The notes under the pieces are model-generated. The model was not told where the DNA came from. It worked only from the letters and a program-made list of their open reading frames with translations, and did not search any database. A DNA stretch of 64,000 bases from Tubiluchus corallicola (taxonomy: Eukaryota; Priapulida; Priapulimorpha; Priapulimorphida; Tubiluchidae). The position numbers and the translations under genes were made by a program. The stretch is taken from assembly GCA_030141605.1 (NCBI GenBank), contig JAQGDQ010000147.1, positions 434,001-498,000 of the forward strand, in the 5' to 3' direction. Below, piece by piece: positions 1 to 56,205 of the stretch. Each line of letters opens with the position of its first letter. Within the stretch, counting starts at the first letter, position 1.

Positions 1-529
1 GAAAGTATGATAGGTATTTTCATATTATATGTACTTGTCAGGCTATATCCATGTATAATCAAATCAAATGGTTATAGACAGCGTTACACAGCTTTCGAAG
101 CGAGAATTTCTCGTGTATATCCAGTCCTTTCTTTGATGTATCGCTTGTATTGGTATTGTATTGCTCAAATAAATTAATCTGCTCTTCGAGAAATTCTCGC
201 TTGGAAAACTGTTTTTCTTTTGTATATGCTTTTGTATATTATATATACTGGCATTTGTAGTTGTCACTTACTTTTTAGCCATTTTTATCATAAAACATAA
301 CAAACACATGCCGCCTTAATTGAATTGAATCGTATTATTTATTTCGGAATGTAGTCCACAGAACACAAATACATAAAATGTAAACTAAAAACAAACCGAT
401 AAACTTATTTACAACATAATACGTGGGCATGATAATGCATTTTCAGCTATTTTTTATCAGTCTTTATTGTTTTTTATTAACCATGAAGCTTTTACTGCAT
501 TTTAAGTCTTTTGCATTGTATTTTACATG

Positions 530-712
<183 letters not shown>

Positions 713-918
713 TCTGTTAGCTTCTAGTCTAATGTAATGCTAATTTAATGCAAATAACCTCATATTTTGTTAAGCGCGCCACTCTTTCCCGTATCATTTT
801 TTTCTGTACCTTTTTTCTGTGCCATTTTTTCTTGCGCTATTTTTACCTACACTCGTGGAAATCCGTTAAGTAGGTTTTGCGTATAAGGCTTACTGTTGAA
901 CAAAAGACAGAAAACAAG

Positions 919-991
919 CAAACCAACCAACCAACCAATCAACCTACAAACCAACCAACAACCAGCCAACCAACCAACCAACCAAACAAAC
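919..991. repeat. (CCAA)n-rich low-complexity run
   Basis: Imperfect tetranucleotide repeats of CCAA/ACCA with scattered substitutions are read directly. Confidence 0.8.
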
Positions 992-2084
992 AGCGTTGGA
1001 AGCAAAAATAATTATCCCTCACAGTAACTCTAACCCTAATGTCATATTTTATAAGTGTGCCATCTTCCCATTTTTTCATTTGTGCCCTTTTTGCTGTGTC
1101 GTTTTTTCCTTGCCATTTTTACCTGTGCCATTTTTACTGTTCACCCTCTATTTCATCTTTAAAATGTATTGCTTTCACAGTTCCATGCACAATACAAAAC
1201 TAATTTGAAAAGAAGTCCAAATGACAGTAGGCCTAGGGCCTCGTCAGTGGTGTACGGGGCCTGAAAGCCTCATTTCAAATAGGCTTACAGCTAATGGTCG
1301 ATTTCAAGACACTAACCGATCCCCGGTAGATCGCATGAAATTTGCACTCCTCCCTCCAGTGGTTATTCGTTGCTGCGATTTAATTATCAGTTGAAAAAAA
1401 ACATTTCGTTGACTTCCAATTTAGCTGAAATGATATGTGTTTATAAAAACGCTACAGTTTGAACAGATGAGAATTTCAAACAATAAGGACTTTTAGAAAG
1501 CGATGTCCATGAAACAATCGAGCATAATAAAACAATGTTTACTTTGAAAAATAAAACATTATTCGAATAGTAAGTTTAAATCACAACATTTTTAGTAGAG
1601 AGTAGAATCAGTTTAATTTCTATGGACGGAATAAGCACTTCATACATCGAGGTTATCTATTGCATTGGAATGCAACTACACGGCTTTGGCTTTGCTACTG
1701 AAACCATCTTAAAACATCATTTTAAATTTGGCTCGTTTATATACGTGTAGTAGTCTTTAAACTACTAAAGCACCAACAGGTTTGACTGTGAAATAACTAA
1801 GGGCACGAAGGAGTGGAGTATCATGCAAACGCCATAACTATGTGTAGTAGTTGTGATGTCAAGCATTTTTGCAAATGTATTTGAACCGTTCTCAGAGGAA
1901 GGATGCATTTTTTATGAAGCCATCGTTTTTTACGAGGTGCGTTTTTTTATGTCGTGATTAGGAAATCGCTTCAGAAGTGATTTATGTTTAATAAGTCAAG
2001 AGGATGAAAGGTTCACAAGTTATATATCATGCTAATAAGTCTTCTGTTGTGACAGGGGATTTTGAAACATAGGACACGTCTTTT

Positions 2085-2440
2085 TTGTCCAAATGTTTTA
2101 TGTGTACAAATGTCCTTATGTCGAAATATCTTATGTGTCATTATGTCCTTTTGTCCAAATATCATTGTGCCCAAATGCCCTATGTATCCAAATGTCCCAG
2201 TGTTCAAATGTCTTCCAAATGTTCAAGTGTCGATCTGTACAAATCGCCTTGTGTCCAGATGACCTATGTGTCTAAATGTTTTGTGCCCAAATACCCCATG
2301 TGTCCAAATGTCCTTGTTTCCAAATGTCCTCGTGTTGAAATGTTATATATGTCGAAATAGCCTTGTGTTCAAAATGCTTTGTCTCCAAATGACCTATGTG
2401 TCCAAATGTTTTGTGACAAAACGTGCTGTGTGGAAATGTC
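2085..2440. repeat. Degenerate minisatellite, ~10-12 bp unit
   Basis: The words TGTCCAAATG, TGTGTCCAAA and TGTCCTTATG recur about 25-30 times with substitutions and small length changes. Several frames stay open through it and give Cys/Met/Pro-rich peptides of no evident meaning. Confidence 0.8.
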
Positions 2441-2688
2441 TGTGATGAAATGTCTGCACTCCACCCCTTTTCTCTTTGTAGTAGTAAGCATGGGCAATAC
2501 CGACGATAAGATTGTTTTTGGTAACTGAAATAAGTTATATTAAAGTAGCCGATTATAATATTAGATTATAATAATAATCAATCCAGTATGTACTGCAGTC
2601 AACGAACTTTGCCCATAAATTTGTTTTTTTTTCAGTTGGTCGTCCTATTGTAGCCATATAGTCGTTTGTAGAAGAAACAACAGTTAAA

Positions 2689-45290
<42,602 letters not shown>

Positions 45291-45952
45291 TGCAACTCCT
45301 GATGGGCTTACTTTTAAATCCACTGCAGTGATCGAAATATACACATATAGGCAGATCAGCACTTAAGAGTCAGTGGTCTTCACAACATCACTACTCACAG
45401 GCTTGAATGTTTCATTAAGCATCTGGCTTAGCAAAGTACAAAAGCTGCAACAGGATTACTAAGGTCCATATGTCATTAGCAATGGCATGCTTCTTCTTGG
45501 GTTAGAATTCGAGTAATTTTTGTAATAACTGGCACTAGGTATATGTTTGTAACATTTTTCAACGATACAGCAGTTCTGACGTTCTGTCATTGTTAAGCTA
45601 ACCACTCATAACGAAAACTTTTTTTTATTTAAAAAATTGTTTACAAGAATATTATTACAATTAGGAAATGATCAATTATCTAATCATGCTTTTACAATGG
45701 AATTTTATTTGTGCAATAATTTTTTTTGTACATCTGATGGAAGAACTGCCTTTATATATATTTTACTTGTAATGGTCTTTATTTGCAGAGGAAGTTAGTT
45801 TTGATAACAATGTCTGATAATTATACAAACGAATATTAAAAAGCGAACGAAATGTTTATAGCGGCTCCGATCCAGTTATATCTTCAACCCATTTTCGATC
45901 CCTCGGCCTCATAACACGTAAACAAATGCTGACAATATGCAACCAAAAGCAA

Positions 45953-45958
45953 AATAAA
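45953..45958 (+). promoter_or_regulatory. Probable poly(A) signal of the EGF/pentraxin gene
   Basis: AATAAA about 660 bp past the stop codon is the clearest signal before the ATAC array. The true cleavage site is not visible. Confidence 0.45.
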
Positions 45959-46033
45959 TACATTGGGCCTAATTAACGCTTTAGGCGATTACAAAGAAAA
46001 CGTAAAATTTGTTGTATGTATATATACAAACAT

Positions 46034-46163
46034 ACAGACATTCATACATACATACATACATACATACATACATACATACATACATACATACATACATACA
46101 TACATACATACATACATACATACATACATACATACATACATACATACATACATACATACATAC

Positions 46164-46194
<31 letters not shown>

Positions 46195-46342
46195 CATACA
46201 TACATACATACATACATACATACATACATACATACATACATACATACATACATACATACATACATACATACATACATACATACATACATACATACATACT
46301 TACATACATACATACATACACATATATATATATATATATATA
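46034..46342. repeat. (ATAC)n microsatellite with TA tail
   Basis: About 70 near-perfect tetranucleotides with two CTTAC interruptions, then a (TA)n tail. Tyr-Ile-His-Thr frames across it are artefacts. Confidence 0.95.
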
Positions 46343-47400
46343 AAATAATACTCCTTATTGCAATTAATAAACACAAATGTACAATACAATATACATATGC
46401 GTAAATTTTTTTGTGTACGGACGCGCACACAAAACAAAAAACCAACACCTACACATTTCACAGTATGTACGACAATTAAGAACATCGGTATTAACATTAC
46501 ACTGTGCATTAGTTTTGTAGGTAGATATTATAGATAGTAATAGGTTTATTGATGAACACAACACAATGTAACGCAACACAATGCAATACAACACTATATA
46601 ATATAATGAAGCACAATATACAAAGACAGTAAGCCTAAACATTTGGTTTAGCATCATCATACATTTTGCATAAAAACAATACAACAATACATTTAAAGAG
46701 ATAAGAAATTTGTTGTTTTAGAACAAAAAATATTGTTGTTTTATGAGTTCCTTTTATTAAAACGCTTAGTAAAAACGTTGCGGCTAACATCGTAATTTCG
46801 TAATCATCACTGCTTAGTAAGAGTTTGAGTTTTTCATTAAACAAACTAATACTACTATATTTTCACAACGTAGTACAAAATGTTTCTCGTTTTCAATTTC
46901 TTGACTGTTACAATGGTGGCATATTCGCTGCTGAACAGGAATTTTCAGGCGTTGGTGGAGTAATCTTTCAATGAAAAGGCCATGAGCACTTATATGTATT
47001 TTAGCGAACTTAGATCCATGGACGGTGCTTTTAATGATAACTAAGTATTTTTAACATTGATAAGTAAATTTGAGCTTCGAGTATATTCTTAGGTTATTAT
47101 TTTCTCCACTCTTTCCCTTTTCTTTTGGATATATTAAATTTCCAGTAAGAGTCATAGTCTGACAAAAGTTCAAGCTTTAAAGATTTAACGAGCTAAGTTG
47201 TAGCCTATATGTTCTGAGATTCCCAAATGTTTAGAAGACCTGTGTGAGTTAGTACATTTTTAATGAAAAGTAGCTACGGTCCCCATTGTTGTCCACAAGC
47301 ATCACATTTTCATAATGGAAATGTGAGATTAAAGAATTTTCTGGCACGTTTAAGAGACTAATCCAATATTTTACGTTTCGACAATGATATTAGTGTATAC
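46343..47400. other. Intergenic DNA, nothing recognised
   Basis: AT-rich; no coding sequence, RNA gene or clear mobile element was identified. Confidence 0.5.
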
Positions 47401-48520
47401 TGTATAGTGGGTATATTCCAAGTTCACCCCGGAGTCATTAATAGAAGTTTCCCGGACGCGCAGTACAAATTTACATAATTTTCTGTTAAGATCTTACATG
47501 CTTTCGATACAGTATCCTTCTACACTTTTTTATTATAAAAAGAAAAGGGTGCCCAAATCTCACACGAGTATAGTGCAACTGGTTTGATCAGGGTGTCAAA
47601 TAAATTCATTACTGAATTTATGTATTTGTACCCCATAGCTTTTGTCTAAGTTTGGTAATGTTACTACTGGCATTAAAGGTTATTCCTTTATAATTTATAT
47701 CCTTAAATTGGTTTAAACAATTTTGGAATCCTGTCTGGCTCGTAGATAACAATACGATGTAAGTCGGCATGCATAATTAATTGAATTTCTTGAGAATGAT
47801 CGAAAATAGTCTTTTTTGTCATCAACGAACAGATTAAATAGAACTGGGCTTAAAATACACCCTTGTTTTTCTCCCATATTTATTAGGAAGGATATGCATA
47901 GTTGACCATTTATGTAATTTACTTAGGCATAAATGGATGAGTACGTACTTTTAATAGCACTATAGAATTTTTTCTCGAAATTTAATTTTAATTGCTTATA
48001 AAAAAATATGTGATGTGTGTCGAAAGCTTTTTTGAAGTTGACGACGCGCGAATATACGTATTTTCTTTTTGACTGGTTAATGTACTTATTAATTGCAGTT
48101 TTCAGTGTTAGAATGTTATCAGAAGTTCTATAATATTACTTAAAACCGATCTATTCCCTAGTGACCAGGTTCTCGTTATCAATATGGACTTTACAGTATA
48201 GTTTCCCCAAACTACTATTAACAGATATGCCTCTATAACTAGATGGATCACCTAGGTCTCCCCTTTTAAGAAATGACGTTACTGGCTTTAGGGAACTTTC
48301 CGTATAAGTAGACATTGTTAAAATATTTGGTTAATAAAGGGGTTACGATGTTAGTATCGGCCTTGATCATTTCACTAGCTATGCCGTCTTTCCCGGCAAC
48401 TATATTATTTTCAGGGATATCATATCACAGCAGTACTAACTTCTCTTTCAGAGAAGTAAAAATTCAGCTGACAAAGAGTATTCGGTTCGTTGGTCGCAAC
48501 ATATTTTTCAGTGTATTTAA
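47400..48520 (-). mobile_element. Decayed non-LTR reverse transcriptase
   Basis: Read on minus, scattered frames give a recognisable LINE RT order: IVAGKDGIASEM, then KKG-type and RGIS-like words, then VVNFKKAFDTHHIFF, then MGEKQGCILSPVLFNLFVDD. Stops and frameshifts are frequent, so it is a dead fragment. No ends were found. Confidence 0.7.
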
Positions 48521-49990
48521 GTAAATAATAATGTTTTTATAATATTTTTAAAACGTTCACATTTCTCCTTTCTGCTCATTAAATGTTGGACCTTTTATCA
48601 ATACAATAATCCCTTCGTCAGTTGCACATTCCATTAGAGCTGTGCATTTCGTCAGTGTTTCGCAATTTAGGTTTGCATTCCAACAATTATTTTATGTTTT
48701 TTTTCTGTGTAATTTTTGTCTTCCTCTATTGCACAGCTGAGAAACCTATATTGGTTTGACATTGAACGACGTACTTGAGGTCGCCCACTGTCACTATAGA
48801 CTATTTGTCCTATATAGTTTTGTTTTCATTCAGCAACAATGGCTAACTATCTTGTTTTATTTACTGCTGGTAAAATTATCTTTTTTTGTTTTTGCATTTA
48901 AGGATAATGTCACAAAACTGTTCAAGAAATATGATCAATCTTTAAGGTGTGCGCTGTCCATATTAGGCAATTTTCACTAATCTTCAGAAAATCAACTACA
49001 ATGACAGTATTAATTTTTTGTGAGCCTCTGACATGTGCAATCTCATTTGAGTGTCTGTTTTCGAAATTGATTAGTATTTCTATTACCAGAAAGATTATCA
49101 ATTCCTGATAGGTTATTTAAAAAAGGCGGCTTAACATTTAATTAAACCCAGTCTAACCTCGAATTCCTAAGCAAATCGTTATTTTGTCGTTTATCGGATG
49201 CCAAAAACCAAATCTAATAATTTTTATGTAATTCATAAATTTCTGCTGAAAAAAAATGTTATTATTTTGCGGATCCTTCTTCCCGTTCCCGAGCGGTTAG
49301 TTATTGGCTGAAGTGTGATTAGAGATTTTAAGCGACTTTTTCTTTAAGCCTCGCTTTTTAAAATGGTGCTTGTTTTGAATTTGTAAGAAAACAGTTTTGA
49401 AATCACGGGTTCAAAATTAATGATCAATATCGTTTGTTTATTGGCATGTTAGCGTTTATGAACTGTTGATTAGAGTTAATCGTGTATTCATTAGGTTCCT
49501 TTCCCCTTACTTAATGTAAATGATTGTAACTGAACCGGAATCTAGCTAACTACCAAGGTGAGGCACTAAATAAGCAGAGGATATCCCAGCGTTTGCATTT
49601 TCGTATCTTTCCTGAACGAGACAAATTACCGGGGACAGTAGGATGAACCATCCAAAAGCATTTTTCTCGGCAGTATTCCATCTATTTCCTAAGCAGGCTC
49701 AACATTTACCAAAATGACCATTGGGTGGTTTATTTAAAGCTCACTCTAGGTAATTATGTTCTACCATTGTACAACTGAGCCTATTGGTTACTCATTGCGT
49801 TATTCTTATTGTTTTTACAGCTAAAAGTATTAAAATCATTAGAAGAAAATTTTTGTGTTTTCTAGCTTATATTGACTTTGTGGTTATCACTGAGGATCCC
49901 ACATTTAACATCTAGTGAAAAGAATATGCCGATTCCTGTATAACCTCAAATTAATTCTTTGTTAGGTGTCCAATTAAAATCGTTACTGAA
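48521..49990. other. Intergenic DNA, nothing recognised
   Basis: No supported gene. Open frames here are short and without recognisable composition. Confidence 0.5.
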
Positions 49991-50022
49991 AAAGTGACAA
50001 CGATTTCATAATATTTACAAGG

Positions 50023-50028
50023 TTTATT
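50023..50028 (-). promoter_or_regulatory. Poly(A) signal of the Gly/Tyr-rich gene
   Basis: AATAAA on the minus strand lies about 325 bp past the stop at 50354. It is the most likely 3' end signal for this gene. Confidence 0.55.
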
Positions 50029-50353
50029 TAACAACTTTTATGTACAAACTCAACAACAAGATCGGGATTTACCGCAAATCCTCTACACGAATATTACAAC
50101 AATATAACCATTCGTCCCTCCCAGCAAACGTGACTCTGACTGGGAGAGGAGGAACGGGTTACACGATGAAGGCAACATGATATACGATGGTCATCAGTAG
50201 GTGAGTCTCTGTGTGTATGATGTGTGCGGGTACTTTGGTTAAGTAGTGCGCGAGAATGCAAATGTAACGCCTCCTTCACACTTAAGTTCAACTTGAGTAA
50301 CTGCTTTTAAATGCAACGTCTCCTCAGGATGAAGTTAAGTTTAACTTAAGTCT

Positions 50354-52527
50354 CTAGTAGCCACCACCGCCGTAGCCACCACCGCCGTAGCCACCACCGT
50401 GTCCACCGTAACCGCCAGCTAAGTAGGGGTAGTGTGGATAGTAGTTTCCGTAGGCGTAGGTCGCATGTGGTTTGTAGTAAGAATATCCATTTTTATAGGC
50501 GTAACGTTGACCTTTGTTGTAAACTTGCTTGGCGTTGTTGTAATTGTGGTTGTCGTATAAACCTCGATAACTGAAATAGAGGTAATAATTTATTATAAAT
50601 TCATAAGTAACAGTTTTTAGTTCGTTGTTTCTGTGAGAAACATGAAATAACTAATGTAACAAATGTGAAATTTTATGTTGCTTTTGCAGGTTGTACTGTT
50701 ACTTCGGACTTGAACGTTTAATAATATCAATATTAACTTTTTATCTTCGATCAAAATTTATTTGCCTTATAAGTTGGAAATTGGATTTGGTTTTCAGATT
50801 TTCAAACGCTTTCGTTTCACCTTGCTGCTAACAGAAGCAAGAAATACTTACGCGTTTACATATTGGTTTCTCAGTTGATTACCGTTGCCGAATCCGCTGT
50901 GGCCATACAGTTTTCCGTAAGTTCCTTGTCCCCGCCTGTATGCACCACCGTAACGTTTGCCGTAGTTGTCACCGTAACCCTTGTGTCCGTATGAGCCTGT
51001 GTGCGCTGCTCCGAAGCTGGGTAATCCGTAATATCCACCATAACCGCCTGGGTAGCCACTGGCGTAAGCCACGGCAGCCTAAAACAATGAAAGACGAGCT
51101 GTCACTAACATTCCTAAACTTCTTGGCCAAACAACCCAAGTATGTTTTTATCTATTCTGCACATCAAGCTTCAGCAACATTGCTATTACATTTTATCATA
51201 AATTGGCTATAATGATACATGTAATTTCCACTGAGTACAATCAACGTTATTTTAAATACGAGACATTTTTGGCTGCTAACAGGAATAGTCGTCAGTAAGT
51301 TCAGTACGTTCATTTGTACGGTCGCAACAGCTTATAATTGGACAAAGAATAAAACAGTAACCGAAATGACAATTAAATGATTTAAAATCTGCTATAACAA
51401 CACAAACGTGTTTATTCTTCTCTATCTTTTCTTCAATTTTTGGCCATTTCTTACAAGTCACATCCACGTAAATTTAGTTAGATTTAAATTTATGTGTTAT
51501 GAATAACATCTGTCGCTTATCTGTGTAAATTAGAATCCAGGCTCATATAGACCGGCGCTTTTTGGAAAATAGTAATTCAATAAAAAGTCATATTTCGAGC
51601 GTTTGATCTTGAGTTCTTGATCTCAGGGTTATCTGTACGCATACGAGTGCGCCGAAATTTTCAATGATTTTGACGGATGACATAACGCATATTCTTAGGT
51701 AAGACGCAATGAGCAATGCTGTCTTTAGAATAGCAAGTTATAAAACATTATATCTTTTTACATTTGCATAACGTCTTTAAAACGGCATTTTGATAGAATT
51801 AATACGCAGTAAATAGAATTACTAAACTGGTCATTGTGTAACATTTTGTAGGTCAATCATAGTGACATATCAACAGTACAATCAATGTTTGTTCAGAATA
51901 ATTTTGTAATACGGTTGACAAAACACCGGTCAACAGTTCAGTAAGTTTATAGAATGAGTCACGTGATCACCACATTGCCTTAAAATACTGGCCTATAAAG
52001 ATACTAAAAATTGATTGCGCCGTTTGCTCGTACCGTGATAAAATTCGGCTGGTAAAATTTGCAAATTTGACTTTACAATGGAAGTTAGACAATACTTTTC
52101 TTGATTTTCATACTGACTTCCGGAAAATATCCAATGAAAGTCCAAAACAAGTAAATCATTTTCACAATAAAAATGCAAGAATACCAAGAGAATTATAATT
52201 ATTGCCAAGTTTTATCTGCCCTTTCTCGTTTTACATGAATAAGTAATGTGATATCTTGGTCAAGTCTAGATCATTGTAGAAAACTTAATTTAAACAGAAC
52301 AAAACACTTTTTACTATGTAACACTTCATTTTACGAAAATATCGTATGTTAAGTTAACAGACAACTGGATAAAGAAACTATAAAGAAACATTCACAAAGA
52401 GTAATCTGCATAATGTTGTAACCGGCACGGTCTGCGTCTGCGCGAAAATCAAAAAAATCAGTAATATAATAGCAGCAGGAGTACATACCAGAGCGCTGGC
52501 TGCCAAAATCGTCAGATATATCTTCAT
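50354..52527 (-). CDS. Small secreted Gly/Tyr-rich structural protein (160 aa)
   Basis: Three coding exons join in frame: 52489-52527 (13 codons), 50852-51078 and 50354-50570, with GT-AG junctions in phases 0 and 2. The first exon and start of the second give a signal peptide, MKIYLTILAASALAAVAYA. The mature protein is rich in Gly and Tyr with basic residues (SGYPGGYGGYYG, KRYGGAYRRGQG), an Asn/Tyr middle and a GGYGGGGYGGGGY tail. Such low-complexity secreted proteins are typical of invertebrate extracellular materials such as shell, byssus, cuticle or tube. Which of these is unknown, and I recognise no named family. A second Gly-rich gene of similar layout starts near 62.65 kb. Confidence 0.85.
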
Positions 52528-52795
52528 CGTATCACCCCCTCCTGAAAATAAGAAAAATCCTTGCATTAGAAATAGCTTTTGCAAAATTTCCACAGCCCCA
52601 GTTCAAAATAGGTGGTTCTCTGTTGAAATTTAGCTTGGATCACGAAGAAAATTCACAAAAATGCTTATATTTACGGTTTACGTGGAGTCGTAGGTATGTT
52701 TATGTTCACCACTGTAAACCTTGTTACCTTTTAATATGTTGGTATGAGACACTCACTTAACACAAGTGTTCTATTGCACACAAACTAACTAAACT
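52528..52795 (-). other. 5'UTR and 5'UTR intron of the Gly/Tyr-rich gene
   Basis: Coding exon 1 begins after a minus-strand acceptor (TTATTTTCAG) at 52541, with 14 nt of UTR before ATG 52527. A donor (GTGAGT) at 52751-52756 closes a short noncoding exon (about 52757-52795). Confidence 0.6.
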
Positions 52796-52823
52796 ATGAC
52801 ACCCATCTCACTTTCTTTCGGCA

Positions 52824-52839
52824 TATATACCTGACGTCA
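52824..52839 (-). promoter_or_regulatory. TATA box with adjacent CRE-like palindrome
   Basis: On the minus strand TATATA sits about 30 bp before the inferred start. The palindrome TGACGTCA, a full CREB/ATF-type site, lies just upstream at 52832-52839. Position relative to the 5'UTR exon supports a core promoter. Confidence 0.6.
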
Positions 52840-55070
52840 TTACATGGTGACCCGAGTAATTCTCTATGGCTGATGATAGAGCTTCGCGGTTCCTGATTGG
52901 TTAGGCGGATAGAGCGTCGCGTATGCCTACTGTCAACCATGCTGCCCAGGGGCTGCGGGACAGTAGGTCATAAAGGTGGTGACCAAGGAGAAGAGTAGTG
53001 GGATGTCTGTTTTAGTCCCCCAAGATGATTGTTCTGTGGCCAGCAAAGCGTAGAAGAAGAAGTAGAAGATGGTTTAGAAAGTGAAAAGTATTTGGGTCAC
53101 TTTGCGAAGGAAGTGACATGTTGTTACTGAAACAGCAAGCGGATTAGCGTGACAGATAGTTTCATAAACACCAGTCAGTGGGTGGTGCACAATAATGCCT
53201 AATATTAAAGAAAAACGAAATAAAAGTCTACGTACTTCATTTTCCTTGTATCCTACATATTTTTTTTAAACATTCGTTTATACTAAAAACAGCTAATGTA
53301 GAGCAAAATTAATGTACAACAGATATTAATCACCGGCTGAAATTTCAGCTCTAATTAGTTATATGGAATCAGTCTAGCGTGAGTAATATAACATTGGAAA
53401 TACTGATTTTTTTAGCTGCTTAAAAAGGATGATCTTTGGACTACCTTGATCACTGAGGAATAAGGTTGTCTATTGTTTTAGGGCATCGCCTTATAAGGAG
53501 AAATTCCCATGACCAAATCCAAGCTGCATTCTAACTTGTTCACATTTTCTGTCTTTCAAGTTTGGTATCGAAATTTAATTAATTGAGTTTTCGCCATCAT
53601 AATACACGAACTTGACCAATGCCTTGTCCAAGGTCGATGATGCAAGTGAAATGCATTTTAGACAATGAACCGCTGAAAACAACGAAAGTAAAATATGCTT
53701 GTACTCTGCTTGAGCTTCTTGTCTAGCCTCGCATTAATCATTCAGCTTGCTTTCTTTTTATCACGTTATGTACCGTGTATTTAATATAACATAAATGTTT
53801 TAGACGTAATCCCAAACATCAAAAGAAAATTTTTCATGTACCACTTTGTAAAAAACGTCTTTTCCGTTTTGTTTAGCAAAGTTTCCTATGTATACATTTA
53901 TCCCCTTCACCCGCCACCTCCGAATTATACCACCTATTATGATTTCATTTAATTAATTAATATTAGTAATTTACTACTTAGTTGTTACCTATTGCCTTGA
54001 CAATAAAGTGGCGCTAATTATAAGTCGCACATTCAAGTATTTTAAAATTTAATATTATGAGAATCAAAATTAGCTCTGGTGCTTGTTTTCAAGGCTTCAT
54101 TTGCGACATAGGAGGACTTTGTCAACAGACTTAAATATAGAACGAAATTTGTTTTGCCAAACCTTGCAGTAAACGTCATAATTTGTTTTGTGTCATCTCT
54201 TATGTGTTTGTTCGTTAATTCGCCATTCCTCCTTTTATTGTTTCTTTCTTACCTTTCTCCCTTACTTTTATTTCTTTTTCCTTTCTCTTCTTCTCCCTTT
54301 CGTTTTTATCAGACTATATCTTTCCCTATTGTTTGCTTACATTTATAGTAATTCGCTGATGTAGCCGTCTATGTAGCATCGATTTACGTACACTACTTCT
54401 ATATAGTTGCATAGTTGCTTTTTAAAGAAAAAGAGATAGTGCTCAATTAATTAAAAATAGGTCCTCGATTCACCCAGAACTTCCAGGCGTGGTGTTCAAT
54501 AATTATTAAAACCCAATTTTACGTATTTTGTTAATTAAATGAGTGGCTATAAAGTTACTAAAATTGTTTGTACGTCACGGTATCAGTGGTTAATATAAGC
54601 GGTAGACCGAAACAGTAAACCAGGCAGAAGCGTACGAACCGAAAGCTATAGAATTTAGGGACAATTAACAACAGTTACTTTGAGAGTATTATTACTCCTG
54701 AAAATACAACTAACCAGGATTATCTACCAACTTTTAATTTGAGACTCCAACTGGTCCTACACAAAAATGCTTCCAGAAAAGGGAAAGTTTTTTAAAGACA
54801 GCTTTTTAAAGAGAATGAAGGCTGCTCTTTAATGAGGGTTCAACAGGTCGAGCATTTATTGTGTAAGAAAGAAGGCTCCAGTTACACAGTCGAAAATTGA
54901 ATTTTTAATCATTTTTTGACATGTCAACTACAAATTGAGCTAATTTATGCTTCTCAGGGTGAAACAACCACATCATTTAACATTTATGCCTATAAATGAG
55001 TTCTGATAGTATTTACTGAAGAGGTAATGTTCATTATATGTAGATATGTATATATCTTATGATTAATGTG

Positions 55071-55218
55071 ATTAATGTCAAAATATGAACTTACGATAAA
55101 AATTGAAGAAACCCAAATTTAGTTATGTACAATATACAACATATAAAATACGTATATACATGTATATGTTCAAGTTTATATTCAATTTTTATCGTAAGTT
55201 TATATTTTGGACATTAAT
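55071..55218. repeat. Imperfect inverted repeat (fold-back, ~37-bp arms)
   Basis: Arms at 55071-55107 and 55181-55218 pair over nearly their whole length (AACTTACGATAAAAATTGAA against its complement) around a 73-bp AT-rich loop. The transcript could form a long hairpin; it may be a fold-back MITE. Confidence 0.75.
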
Positions 55219-56058
55219 TACTTCTGAGCAACTTCTGTTTGTTAAGCAGTTACTATAGTACTGTTTAGCAAAAACGTATTCATAAAATAGCATTGTCAGT
55301 AGAAATTGGACGCAGTTTATATTATTCTTTAATTAAATTGATATTAATGTCACTAGAATACGTCACGCGAGACGCGGGTAACCCGCTGTAGGCTTACGTG
55401 CCCCACGTAAGCTATATATAACCAGAATATCTTCATTATATTCTTATATCCACTGAGCAGTTAATCACTGAATAACTTTAGTAGGTGAAATCTTAACAGT
55501 TTCTCTAAGCAGGCAACACATTCATTAGAACAGGACCTTGAGCCATTCACAGCCTTGACTCTTTTCAGAGAGCTAAGCCGTAACAGATCGGACGGAAATC
55601 ATTCCACCCACATCCGGATATTATAATCAAAATCTGAGTACTAAAATATGATGACAGCGTCAAAAAATCTTTTGTGCTGTTAAAAATTGCCCTTGTATAG
55701 TTGTTGCTATTATTATTGATGACAAGAAAGTTTTCGCTAGCTAACCAGTTATTAGAATAAGCGAGTAAGTTATTTTAGAGACAGGCACATCATAATTACT
55801 GACAGAATCACTTTCATAGCTTCGCGATTACACGTAGTTCACTATTGACCTAGTTGCGACATACTCATGTGTCCGCAATACATCTGTCACCATTCATCAG
55901 CTATAAACGACAGTTTTCACTAGGCATGTTGTTGGGTCACTAGGACACAATAGATATCGCTGTTTGAATGAGAAATGGAGACTGTCTGACGAGCTCACTG
56001 GTTACGCAGTTTAGCTCCAAGGGGAGAAATCGATGAATGGGATTTATGAAATTTTATA

Positions 56059-56205
<147 letters not shown>

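Noticed and set aside
45963-46404. Tyr-Ile-His-Thr and Met-Tyr-Val-Cys repeat frames
   Set aside because: All are translations of the (ATAC)n microsatellite on both strands.
50940-51212. Plus-strand frame opposite the Gly/Tyr-rich gene
   Set aside because: It is antisense to an exon with clear signal peptide, splice sites and composition on the minus strand.
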